59,487 nt of DNA from Rhizophagus sp. LPA8_4_AMF (Eukaryota; Glomeromycota; Glomeromycetes; Glomerales; Glomeraceae). The DNA lies in NCBI GenBank assembly GCA_021464525.1, contig JADRCO010000065.1:1-59487 (forward strand), read 5' to 3'. This document shows, piece after piece, positions 23,629 through 34,792 of the stretch. The translations under genes were made by a program, and so were the position numbers. Each line of letters begins with the position of its first letter. The first letter of the stretch is position 1. The notes under the pieces are model-generated. The model was not told where the DNA came from and searched no databases. It was given only the letters and a program-made list of their open reading frames with translations.

Positions 23629-25472
23629 TATAATATAGACGCAAGGTTATAAACTGGTATTTATAAATTATAGTGCGACATATAGTGCGACATTATGATA
23701 TCTTTGAATCTCAATCTCACCTAAAAATAATTCAATTATGAAAAATCAACATCATATAGCGGAGCACAATAACTATTTATTATTGGTCAGTCTATTAGCT
23801 TTTGACGTTTTGATAATGATATTTTTTTTATCGCAATAATAGACTGAAATATCAATCACGAAAAAGGAGTTCATAATTTTTTGTACTCCATGTGGAATAG
23901 GTAGTATGGGTAGTAGATCTCTAAATATATCTTATTCAGATCATATGGATAATATGTTAGTTGTGATGTTATCATTTTAATTTACAAAAAAAAAAATTAT
24001 GACTCTATGATTCATCTAATAGACATATTACCAAATATACGAAAATTTATAAGTAAAGAAGTAAAGCCTCGGTATCTGAAACACTATAAAGCGAACTCCA
24101 ACACGCCGCCACGAAGACGACATCCTCCTGGTGGTAAGGACAAGGTAATAACAAACAATAAAATAATACGACTGATAGTTGACACACAGGTAAAACTATC
24201 GTTCGTACCAAGAAATTGATTGTTACAAAAAAATAACTCGGGTGTTAGCAAAATAAGGGATAAGAAATTCTAAAGGGGGGACGTGAAAATAAAAAAAAGG
24301 GGAAAAACAACAAACGTACAAATAAAAGAACGAAAAATAATAATAATAATAAACCAAATGAAGCACTAAACTCCCTCAATCTGATCAGCAATGACAAAAT
24401 TTGTTACATTTTTTCTTCATAGGCGCTAACCTGTATATGTCTATAGATCGTATAGTTTTTATCTCATTTCATTAAAAAATTAAGTTGATTCATACTTTTT
24501 ACGCGTATTATTTCACTTCCTTTTTCTTTTTTCATTAAAAAATTTCAATCAGAATTATTTTTCGAACATATTTTACTAAATTCATTCAATATTATCCTTA
24601 CCTCATTTTCGTTAAAAAATTTTACTTTTACACATATTTTGTGTCCATCTGGTTTTGCTCCCTTTCTCTCTTTCATTAAAAAATTTCATTTTTCACACAT
24701 ATTTTCGCTAAATTTCATTAATTTTATTCCCTACCTCATTTCTTAAAAAATTACATGTTTTACTAACTTATTGAAGGTTATTAAACGTTTTCTTGTTTCA
24801 ACTAATTTAGAATGGAAAGGAAATTGCTTAGCTGCAAGTATAATCAAATTTAATATTCTCAGTCGCTCACACAATCAAATAAGATACTGTCTTTTATTTA
24901 TTTAAAATATTAGTTTATTGATGAAGTTTTGCGCTATAATAAAAAGAAGGCTTTTAAATCATAATGAAAACTTCTTTCAGGCGACCATTGATAATATTTA
25001 GTTCTTTATATTTATATATTGTACCCAATAAGGATACATTTGTTGATTTAGTGTCCAAAACATGGTCACAATATTTATTCATATTATTAGATGTATAAAT
25101 TTGTTTGATTATGACTATTGACCAAACAATATATCCATCAAAAGAACTTATTCAATCTTCACTCTTGACCTCTAAAAATATGCAAGATAAAAGTTAAACC
25201 ATATTAAATGCTGGAATATAATAGCAATTAAGGATAGGGAAGATAGAGAAGAGAATGAGAGAAGAAAGTTTTCGTTTCTGTATTTAGATAAAAATTAACT
25301 TGAAGTACTAAGCTAGAGAGAATTTATGAAGTATTGCATTCAACCTTTGAAGTATTCATGAAAATGAACTAATTCACCTAGCTTTGCATATTGGTAATAT
25401 ACTCTATTTTTATGATTAAGTTTGATTATATAAACTTACTTACTTGCAAATTATAATGCATCAGAAAATATA

Positions 25473-26036
25473 TACAGTCAGAACTCGATATAACGAACCC
25501 ACCATCCGGCTCAATGGAAAAATCGGTATATAATTTATAAGTTTGATATAACGATTTTTACTGACTTAATTAAATTCTGAGGTGAATAGAAATAGTGGGA
25601 CACGAGATTTACTCTTCTATATTTTTTGCATTCTAACATACAGTACTTGTCATATTGCAGAGTGAGCATAGATAGTTATTAGAATATCGAGTTTATTATA
25701 TAAGGATTATGTAATGCAAATAAATAAATAATGAATAATATATATTGCAAATATTTCAATAATATTATAATATTAATATTACATACATTTCACAAATAAA
25801 GCATCAATATTATTGTAATTATATGATATACATGTTATAATAGTGTTATAATGCAATTCTGACATGGTGTTTTAATATATATTGAATTATAATAGCAGCC
25901 ATATCGCAAATCATTACAAAACATAAATATAACAGGGTTGTTATATAGGTGTTATATGACTATCAAAAAAAACATAGATTGACAGTAAAGTATATGTTCA
26001 TATGCTTTATCGTGAAATTTGTTATATCTGACTGTA
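25473..26036. mobile_element. Non-autonomous element with TACAGTC inverted termini
   Basis: The left end is TACAGTCAGAACTCGATATA. The reverse complement of the right end is TACAGTCAGATATAACAAA, which matches after a short deletion in the right copy. Ends are flanked by TA. The interior of about 510 bp is AT-rich and non-coding. The ends fit pogo/Tigger-type DNA transposons of the Tc1/mariner superfamily. Confidence 0.65.
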
Positions 26037-26524
26037 TATGGTGTTTTACCTTATATTTCTACCAAAATTTAAGAGGGCTAAATTTACTGATATTTTATAC
26101 TGTGTGAAGTAATAGCTGTACAATATATTATTTTAGGTTATTTCTGGTAAGCAATCTGTAATATATAGTGCACAACAGATTTTTAAGGAAACTACGTGTA
26201 ACATAGTGGGTATTGATTCACCCTCCAATGACATGACACTTGATTACAGATCATATACAAATACTGTATGACATTACTTCTTATTATTAGGAGCTAAGTG
26301 TGTAACAAAACCTAACTTACACAGGCTAAATAAATCGCCATTGTATTCGTAAAAAAACACGATAAGGTTTTTACATTTAGTTTTGCCATTTCGTCCATTT
26401 CACATTTTCACCTATTTCCCTATTTTCGTTATATCATATTGAGCTCTATATTGTATTTTGATTTTTCCTTTAAGTCTAGTAGTGGTGACTTATTTGAAAC
26501 CTTTTAGTATTACCTGTAAAAAAA

Positions 26525-26690
26525 GTCGATCCGTTTTTATATTCCACCTTTTTTCCGTAAAAGACTCATATTTCCGGAATTAATAACCTTATATCACAGA
26601 ATTTATTTCATTTTCCGTGAATGGATCCGCGAAAGGCTCATATTTACGGAGTTTTTACAGAAATAACGGATAAAATTTTTTATAGGAATT
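26525..26690. repeat. Dispersed repeat, copy 1 (direct)
   Basis: It matches 39491-39670 in the same orientation. Shared words in order are GATCCGT, TTTATATTCCA, TTTTTCCGT, TTTACGGA.TTTT, AACGGA, and GGATAAAATTTTTTATAGG (one extra A in the other copy). Many substitutions; no coding content. Confidence 0.6.
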
Positions 26691-26797
26691 GCATCATTAA
26701 TCTATACTTTATCGCTCGTAATAAATAAAATTTTTTTTTACTGTTGTGGCATACATACTGTATTACCAAATGAATGTGTTAATATTCTATGTAGGTT

Positions 26798-27057
26798 TAC
26801 CGTCTAGCACTGCATATAGTACCCCGGGTCTTATACAAAAAACCTGGTTCAAAAATTGAATAATACCCGGGGGTACTTTGTGAGATACCGGGTATTATAT
26901 AAGGGGTATAAAATATAATTTTTACCAGGATTAAGCTAAAGTTACCAAAATTAAGGGGGGGTACTAATCAAGGGTAAAATTTTTGTAGTATAATACCCGG
27001 GTCTTATAAAGTGGGGGTACGCTCAAAGGGGGATACTATATGCAGTGCTAGACGGTA
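26798..27057. mobile_element. 260-bp MITE-like element with perfect 24-bp termini
   Basis: The left end TACCGTCTAGCACTGCATAT and the following AGTA are exactly matched by the reverse complement of the right end. If the outer TA is the target-site duplication, the inverted repeat is 22 bp. The interior is rich in ATACCCGGG-type words arranged in opposing orientation, giving nested self-complementarity. No coding capacity. Perfect termini suggest a recent insertion. Confidence 0.85.
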
Positions 27058-27744
27058 TATGAAAAAATCTATGGAAAAATTACTTATACTATTCTACATA
27101 GTTTTAAGTACCCAATGTGGATTCACGAAAAAAAAATAGTGATAAAAGTTTAAAGCTTAAAAAAAAAATGTAGGTCGTACAAAATCATGTAATGCAACGA
27201 AATTATTTATACTGTAGTTTAATAGTATAACTCTGTACTACATACAGTTTGCCCAAACTTCGTAAATAAAATAAACTAGTTTGTAAATAGGTTCATTTTT
27301 TTAAATAATGAGAAAGAATTGGTCCGTTTTCTCAAAAAAAAAAGAAGTATACCAGTAAAAATAGCAGGCTTATATATAATTGTAGTACTACGTAAGATCT
27401 CGTGTCTTAATAGTTTGTATTATTTATAAATTATTTCTAACCTCCTCCTATGTGACATAAAATAAATAAATAAATAAATAAATTATTTCTAATAAAGAAA
27501 ATTATTTTTTCAAAAATTCGCCGGATATCATAAGTTGATTTTTGGAGTTTGAAATAGCAAATCCTATCCTTTTTGGAAAATAAATTTTTCCAAATAAGAT
27601 TTATTAAGTATCAAAGTAAATACAAATTTTACATATATTATATTTAAAATAACCATAATAATTTTAAAATTAAATAATATATATAACCCATATAGATTTG
27701 TATGAAAATTTTAAATATTTGTATAATATTTATTTGATTTTATA

Positions 27745-28110
27745 TTATACATACATATTATTGGATGAAGTAGCTATATCGGTCACAGGACCGAATGATT
27801 GGATGAAAATGGGTTACGTAGTGGCGTTTTCACCAATCAATGAAGGGTCTTGTGACCGATATAGCCCTACATCTAATAAAAGTGTTATCGTTCTGACGCT
27901 CTTTTGATCATGCATTAATTATAACATCATAAATAAACTTTATATTTACTTACTGTAAATTCCATTCTTATAAGCTTTATTTAAACTTTTTCCTATAAAT
28001 TCCACCGGTTTTTTATTCCACCTTATTATATCAATTATGTATAATAATGTATTATTGTTATGTTTAATAAAAAAAATCGGTCTATGAAATCCGCTTGGGC
28101 TGAACGATAA
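27745..28110. repeat. Dispersed repeat with palindromic core, copy 2
   Basis: Inverted relative to 230-605 over both flanks. The hairpin core (27771-27865) nevertheless reads in the same direction as in copy 1 (GGACCGAATGATTGGATGAA in both). It ends 180 bp before the kelch gene start, so it may lie in that gene's promoter. Confidence 0.8.
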
Positions 28111-28290
28111 ATGGATTATATTTAGATAGTTCTGTACTTGCATAATTTTATTTAAAATATTTGCATAATATTTATTTTTATAACATTTTATATTAGATTA
28201 TTCATATATTTACAGATTTATTAAAATTTATGTAACAAATCTATATTGGATATATATAGTTATAGATATTACGTAGAATCTATAACTCCA

Positions 28291-29775
28291 ATGTCTCGAT
28301 ATTCTATATTCTTTATTTTCTTTCTTTCCCAATTAATTATTACTAGTCCTTATTCACTTGTTGGACGTCATGGTCACACCGCAAGTTATATGGACAATAA
28401 AATTTATTTTCTTGGTGGAGGAACAGAAAAATATATACTTACCAATGATTTTTTTTATTTAGACGTTTCAAAACCTTTTAATTTGGATTTTACTCTACCA
28501 ATAGTTGTTATAAATAACAATGCTCGTCAAATTCTAACTCATGAAAATGCGCTATCAACTGTTTGTGGTCCTAATAAAGATACGATCTTTCTAATTTGTC
28601 AAGGTTTTGGAGCAAGTCTTACTTATAGTTTTATCATTATTAATAACAAAGAGCGGATTCTGGATGAAGTAGTCATTAATGGTCGATGGTCATCAGCCGT
28701 TTGTAATAAAAATGGATCATATATATATACATATGGTCGAGCTGCTGATAATATTACTACGATGGCTTTTATAGATACTACGACCCACCAACTGACTTGG
28801 AATATTGTAGATTCTAATGTGATAACGGATTATTTTTCTTCGATGACCTTATTACCAGATGGAAGAATTGTTTATATCGGCGGAACAAAAAATAATTTTA
28901 GTTTGTTGGATGTACGACTATTTTTATTGATTTTTATCATTGTTAGATACGTAATGATGTCAATTCACTGTATGTTTATTATATTAAAATAGTTTCGAAA
29001 TATTTATATATATGATACCAATGATGGAACATGGAGAAATATGGTAAATATTTTTGTAAAGGAGAAAGGTGTTTATGCCAATATTTATTCTCTGCTATTT
29101 GATTCATAGAGTACAAGTGGAATTGAACCATCACTTAGATCTTCACATACAGCAGTCTTAAGTATATATCAATTTTAAAAATACATATATATCAGATTAA
29201 ATAAAGTATTTTTAATAAAATTGTTTAAATAATTTTTTAGCACAAGATGGCCTTATTATTATTTATGGAGGAATAAACTCTAAATTAATACCTGTTCTCG
29301 ATCAAATATCAGTTTTAGATACCAAAGTAGATCCTTTTACATGGTCCATTCCTAATACCAATCCTGCACCTATCTCTGCACCATTCGTAGATCATACGGC
29401 TACTCTTGTTGGGAATTATATGATTATTGCATTTGGTATGAATATTATATTGATGAAATCTTGCTTTTACTTGAATTAAGTTTATTTAATTTTTTCCTTC
29501 AAATTATATTATATTATTTAGGATTTTGCAGTAATACAACTCATGATCGTGTTTTTAATGATCAAATTCATATGATTGATGTGAGCGAAAAAAATAATTA
29601 CAAGTGGGTTAAAAATTTTACTCCAAATATAGAAGTAGACCGTTCAGCAATAATAGGTGGAATATCTGGTGGTATTGCAGCTGTAATAATTATTATATCT
29701 GTTAGTTACCTATTATATTGTAGGAAGAAAACTGTTATATATGCTCCCCAAGCCACACATGCAATTAACTGTTAA
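28291..29775 (+). CDS. Kelch-repeat single-pass membrane protein
   Basis: Five exons, 28291-28911, 28993-29043, 29110-29161, 29241-29435 and 29522-29775, join in frame to 390 residues. The start ATG gives a signal peptide (about residues 1-24, MSRYSIFFIFFLSQLIITSP). Kelch-type blades follow: HGHTASYMDNKIYFLGG, DGRIVYIGG, DGLIIIYGG and a final NYMIIAFG, each with the hydrophobic-Gly-Gly ending and then a W-containing strand. After the propeller comes a Gly-rich membrane helix (about 350-373, GGISGGIAAVIIIISVSYLL) and a short basic cytoplasmic tail. The layout predicts an outside beta-propeller anchored at the cell surface or secretory membranes. The ligand is unknown. Such proteins are numerous in Glomeromycotina, to my knowledge. 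Confidence 0.85.
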
Positions 29776-30785
29776 GTTTTATAGTGTTAGACGAGCGATA
29801 AAATACACATATAACATGAACATACTATATATACCCAGACATTTTAACCTTTTTTAATTTGCTTCTAATAGTAATTTTTTTTTAAAAAAAAAATATATCG
29901 TGAAGTTTTCAGATTTGAAATAACAATTATTCAGAGTAATGCTTTACATAAACCCTTATAATTAATATAATATCAGTAAAGATATCATTTTGATATCATT
30001 TTAATATCGTAAAAGATATGATATTGTAATGATAATAAAAATATTTAAAACGACGTTATTTTAATATTAAATGATATTTAAAATTATAAGGTTTACTGTA
30101 GGTGGTTAGAGTGAGCCAAAAAGCAAAATAATGATAAAAATAATAAATGCATATCATGATTTTAGACAAAAATGAAAATTCTTTCAAATTTTCCTAGCTA
30201 ACAAGTAAATCTTTCACAAAACATAGTAATTATAAAGTAAATGTTACAACTTCGTTTTAAATTGGACCAAGTCCAGGATAATACATAGTGAGCGAATTAA
30301 ATTCAGGTCATGAAAAGTGATGAAACGTAACACTAACTTTACTGCGTATTACAGTACTTCCAAATACAATAATAGGATTGGGATTTGGGAATACATTAAT
30401 ACATCCGATATAATACAGGGACGATTACGCCTCCGTATAGAAAAGTAATGACTATAAATGTAAATTACCATCCCATTTTATTTACTATATATAATAAAAA
30501 AGGAAACGCTAAGTTTATTTCTTAAAATGCAAGGTAGACATTTTTGCAGATTATTTACTACTTTAAGAATCGCTTTGGTCCGGCGCCTATCATGTTTAAG
30601 TAATGCAAGTGGCGTAACTAACATGGTACATGCCGGGGAACTTTCGATCAAAAAAAGGTTTGGGGCTTTTGATTTAGACACGTGATTAATAAATAATAAA
30701 CAATTATTAATAATCATGATCATTAGCTCGATCAGCATCTTCGGTATTCTTTTTTTTTTCTTTCAAGTTTTCAAAATTTAGAGAA
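29776..30785. other. Intergenic between kelch gene and NAR1
   Basis: About 1 kb with no gene recognised. Repeated GATATCATTT-type words occur near 29980-30075. The last 100 bp form the 5' region of NAR1, with a TTTTTTTTTTCTTTC pyrimidine tract near 30750. Confidence 0.5.
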
Positions 30786-32836
30786 ATGTCTGTTATACTA
30801 AAAGATCTTAACGATTATATTGCTCCTTCACAGGCTTGTATTAAGCCTGTTGAAGTTAATAAAACTGCCGACAACAAAAATGTATTAAATTTTTAAATAA
30901 TTATTTTCTCATAAATTTTATGAATTAATTAATACACAACTAATTTATTTATTTATTTATTTATTTTGTTTGTTTGTTTAAATAGAATGTCATTAAAATT
31001 GATGACTCTGGTGGATATTATGAAGTTTCTCTTGATGGTATTGAAACTAAATTACAAACAGCACAGATCACTCTTGACGATTGTTTAGCATGCAGGTACG
31101 TTGAATATAAAAAGAATTCGAATTTATTTATTTATTTATTTTTTATTATTCACCTTTATAACATGAAATAAATTCTAACATGAAACGAATTATATTTTTT
31201 TATATTTTTATCAAAGTGGATGTATTACTTCAGCAGAAAGTGTTCTTATAACAATGCAATCTCAGGAAGAATTATACAATGTATTAAAATTAAATAAAGA
31301 AGCGATTGATGAGAATAAACCTGATCAAAAGAAAACTGTTGTTATTTCAGTAGCTCCTCAATCCATTGCTTCTATTGCAGCCAAATATGATTTAACTCCG
31401 TTACAGGTAAAAATAACAACGACGACGACAATAATATTTAATTGATAAATTAATAAATTAATTAATTAATTTAAATGTTAATTTTCTAACTTTTCTTTTT
31501 AATAAAATTTTGAAAATAGGTAGAAAAAAGGTTGACATACTTCTTTAAATCACTTGGAGTCCATTATGTATTTGATACTTCATTTTCACGAGATTTTTCG
31601 TTACTAGAAAGTGCTCGTGAATTCGTGGAGAGATTTCGATTTTATCAAGAAAAACAGCAAAAAAAAGATCCAGTAGATAATAACGTAAAATCAACAAGAA
31701 TAAAACGTAATGGAACATCAGGAGGTGGTGATGAAGCAATGAGTGAAGCCAAATTACCAATGCTAGCATCAGCATGTCCTGGATGGATTTGTTATGCTGA
31801 AAAAACCCATGGATTTATTTTACCATATGTTAGTCTAACTAAATCACCACAACAAATTATGGGATCCGTTGTAAAGGATTATTTGGCAAATAAATTAGGA
31901 ATTAAACCTAATAATATTTATCATGTTGGCGTTATGATGTGTTATGATAAAAAATTGGAAGCATCAAGACCAGATTTTTTTAGTGAAGAATATCAGACAA
32001 GAGATGTTGATTGTGTTATAACGACAGGAGAAGTCGTTAAAATGTTTGAAGAAAGTGATTATGACATTAAAACAAGTGAAGAATCTTCATTAGATAATTT
32101 TACTAAAACTTCACAAGAAGAGGAACTATTAAGATCTTCTGGTAGTGCATCAGGAGGTTATTTAGAATTTATTCTTGAATATACTGCTCGTGAAATATTC
32201 AATATTACTGGTGTTGATGTTGATAAAGAACAAGGAGTTATAGTTAAAACCGGTCGTAACAAAGATTTCAAAGAAATTACTCTTGAGGTAAAATTAGATA
32301 TTAAATTTAGAAAACAGAAACATTTTTTTTTTTTATCTATGTTCTCACGTTTAATATTTTCTTTATATTTATTTAGATTGATGGAAAACCTGTATTAAAA
32401 TTTGCATCAGCGTATGGATTTAGAAATATACAAAATCTTGTTCGTAAGATTAAGAGTAATAATTCACCATATCATTACGTTGAAGTTATGGCTTGCCCTT
32501 CTGGTTGTATAAATGGAGGTGGTCAATTAAAACCAGATGAAAAGATTCCTATAAAAGATTGGATTTTACACGTGAATAATATTTATCGTAACGTTAATTC
32601 TCTTTCACCCGAAAAAAATAAGATCGTTTTAAATTTGTATAGGTAAGACAAGTGACTAAAAGGTTTTGAGCGAACTAGTTGAACTAGTGAACTAAATATA
32701 TATGTATTTTTTTTCTTTATTATTTTTTAGCGAGTGGCTTGATGGAATTGATAGTGAGAAATCTAAAAAATTGCTACGCACTCAATATCATGCCGTTGAA
32801 ACCACTCTTGTAAATCCTTTAGCGGTTAAATGGTAG
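30786..32836 (+). CDS. NAR1: Cytosolic Fe-S cluster assembly factor NAR1
   Basis: Six exons, 30786-30881, 30986-31095, 31217-31406, 31520-32287, 32377-32642 and 32731-32836, join in frame to 511 residues, a normal NAR1 length. NAR1 is an iron-only-hydrogenase-like protein of the CIA pathway that passes 4Fe-4S clusters to cytosolic and nuclear enzymes. It starts [20 protein letters not shown]. The first cluster site is Cys18 plus C65-x2-C68-x2-C71 (CLACSGC). The second uses Cys218 in SACPGW, Cys273 in MMCYDKK, and Cys428 and Cys432 in [12 protein letters not shown]. The C-terminus [16 protein letters not shown] ends in Trp, as in other family members. A low-complexity insert (SSLDNF...SGSASGG) sits in the middle. 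It is the one clear essential gene in the window, single copy and apparently intact. Confidence 0.97.
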
Positions 32837-33386
32837 ATATTAAATTAATTTATTTATACTGTACGTGAAGAAGGTACTATTTAGGTGAGGAGACATATAC
32901 CTACCCAACTATCAAAACCAATTCATTTAAATATAGAGATTTTTATTAAATAGAATATTTCTTATTAAATACATATATATATATATATTTTTTTATGAGA
33001 CTAAATGCTCTATCGATGATTTATTTGTATTAGTTGTACCATAATTTATGTTTTAATAGTTTTAATTATATTAATATGTTAAATTTTAATGTATTATTTA
33101 TAAATTTTTAGTTAGAAAAATTATAATTTGGAATAAATTTTTTACAAATTTAAAAATTTTTTCATGAGCATTAACCAAAAAATTTGGTACAATAATTTAT
33201 ATAATTTACTGTATAAAATTTACATAAACGATTTACGTTGTACTGTATAATATAACTATATAATAAATAATAGGACCTATAAAATTAATTATATAACTAT
33301 GTAATAATAATATATATGTAATAATAATATAATTATATAATGTTTTTATATAATAAAGGAAGTTGGAAGTTGGATCATCTCGGATA
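32837..33386. other. Intergenic, convergent 3' region of NAR1 and unit E
   Basis: AT-only sequence with ATATAT and TAATAATATA repeats. It holds the 3' ends of the two converging genes. No other feature. Confidence 0.5.
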
Positions 33387-34141
33387 TTAAAAATTATATC
33401 TAAGCGCTTCGTGGCATAAGATTTCCATACGATTTGCATTTGGAGGAATATCATCATCATCTTGAGAAGATAACATATTACGATCTTCAGATGATACGTG
33501 ATTTTTAGAAAGAACTTGACCTTTTCTCGAGTACCAATAATTTTTTAATTTATTTTCAGGTCGTAATTTACCGAATTGTTCTTTCAATGCAGAAACTAAT
33601 TCTTTCCAATAAATTTTACCATAAGATGTTTGATTATCTTTAATCCATTGGACGATAAATATTTCTTCTGCTTTATCAAGAGGTTCGTGACAAACTAAAA
33701 AAAAACAAAGAATTTAAAATTATCATAATTATCACAAAATTATCACAATTTTCACAATTTTCACGCATTTTTTTTAAAAAGTAAATACTTACGACTTTGA
33801 TCGAGCTTGCTTACCCATCTAAATCATAACAAATTAAAAAAATAAATTATTTCTTTTTAAAGAAATCAAAATAATATAAGTAACTTACCGTTGACGAATC
33901 TGTTTTGAAGTATATTCAGGGATCTCTTTATGAATCTTCATATAACAATTTGAAAGATGACCCCACTTATTCATAAATACTGTAATATTTTTATCAATCT
34001 ATACAAGGAAAAAAAAAAATCAATAATTTTTTTTTTTTTTTATTCATTTTTTAAAAATAATTTATATTATTATATATAAATTATTAACATACATAATCAC
34101 TAAAGAGTGGTTCTTTTGGTTTTCTTTTTTTAAATTTTAAA
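33387..34141 (-). CDS. Myb/SANT-like unit E, start codon missing
   Basis: Clear exons are 33998-33889 (repeat 1, IDKNITVFMNKWGHLSNCY to YTSKQIRQR), 33818-33793 (26 nt, WVSKLDQS) and 33694-33387. The last of these holds repeat 2 with AEEIFIVQWIKDN, IYWKELV and FGKLRPENKLKNYW, then an acidic linker and the C-terminal motif NRMEILCHEALRYNF. The start exon would be 34141-34094 (LKFKKRKPKEPLFSDY before GTATGT), homologous to other family start exons, but it has no ATG. It continues directly from the last exon of unit F, one base out of frame. Either E and F form one four-repeat gene with a frameshift in a poly-A7 run (biological or assembly), or E has lost its start. Confidence 0.65.
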
Positions 34142-34792
34142 GAACGAAAAATTTTTTCTTTTGTTGATTTATTAATATTATTTGTAGATTTCCTTTTTTT
34201 TGAATACCAATAATTCTTGACTTGATTTTCCGAACGTAATTTTCCAAATACATATTTAATTTCTTTAATTAATATTTTCCAACGGATTTTACCATTTGAT
34301 GATAATTGATTGTTTTCAACCCATTTAATAATGAATGATTTTTCCGATTCGTTAAGTGGACCATGAACAATGACTAATGAAGAACAAAATAAATTAATTT
34401 GATAAATTTACAAGATGAGAAATTAAACACGAATGTACAACTTACGATGAGGATCAAGATTATTTATCCAACTAAATTAATAAATAAAAATCGAGAAATT
34501 TTAATTATTACCAAGAATATTTTAATTAATAGCAAATAAGAAAAAAAAAGCAATATTTACCGTTGACGAATTTTTTTGGCACTATATGGTATTAATTTAC
34601 TTAATTCCGCAAAAGGGTTGGAAGATGATGATCCATTTTCTAACATATATTTTAAAATGATTTTTTCGCTCTAAAATATAATAATAATAGGCGATTAAAA
34701 GTTAATTATTAAATTAACAATTTTTTAGAGAAACAATAAAAAAAAATAAAGCATACAGCTGGATCGATCCTATTTAATTTACTCTTACGCAT
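34138..34792 (-). CDS. Myb/SANT-like protein F
   Basis: Exons 34792-34757, 34670-34561, 34471-34446 and 34373-34138 join in phases 0, 2 and 1 to 135 residues. The start exon is MRKSKLNRIDPA. Repeat 1 is SEKIILKYMLENGSSSSNPF to YSAKKIRQR. The 26-nt exon encodes WINNLDPH. Repeat 2 is PLNESEKSFIIKWVENNQ, IRWKILI and FGKLRSENQVKNYWYSKK. As read, the tail becomes GNLQIILINQQKKKFFVL and stops. One extra A in the A7 run at 34195-34201 would instead give KKRKSTNNINKS and read on into the start exon of unit E. The C-terminal EILC motif is absent, as expected if the original tail is lost or replaced. Confidence 0.75.

Larger units (their letters stand above)
22741..28290. other. Intergenic, transposon-rich
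   Basis: No gene recognised. It contains the right TACAGTC terminus (23628), a 564-bp element (25473-26036), a dispersed repeat (26525-26690), a clean 260-bp MITE-like element (26798-27057) and copy 2 of the palindrome-bearing repeat (27745-28110). A 70-codon frame at 24007-24219 has no motif. An AAATAAATAAAT microsatellite lies near 27460-27485. Confidence 0.6.

Noticed and set aside
24007..24219. 70-codon frame with PRRRHPPGGKD
   Set aside because: Short and isolated, with no splice partners or homologous motif; left as chance.
27698..28143. Open frames on both strands
   Set aside because: They lie within the palindrome-bearing dispersed repeat, with no protein-like composition.
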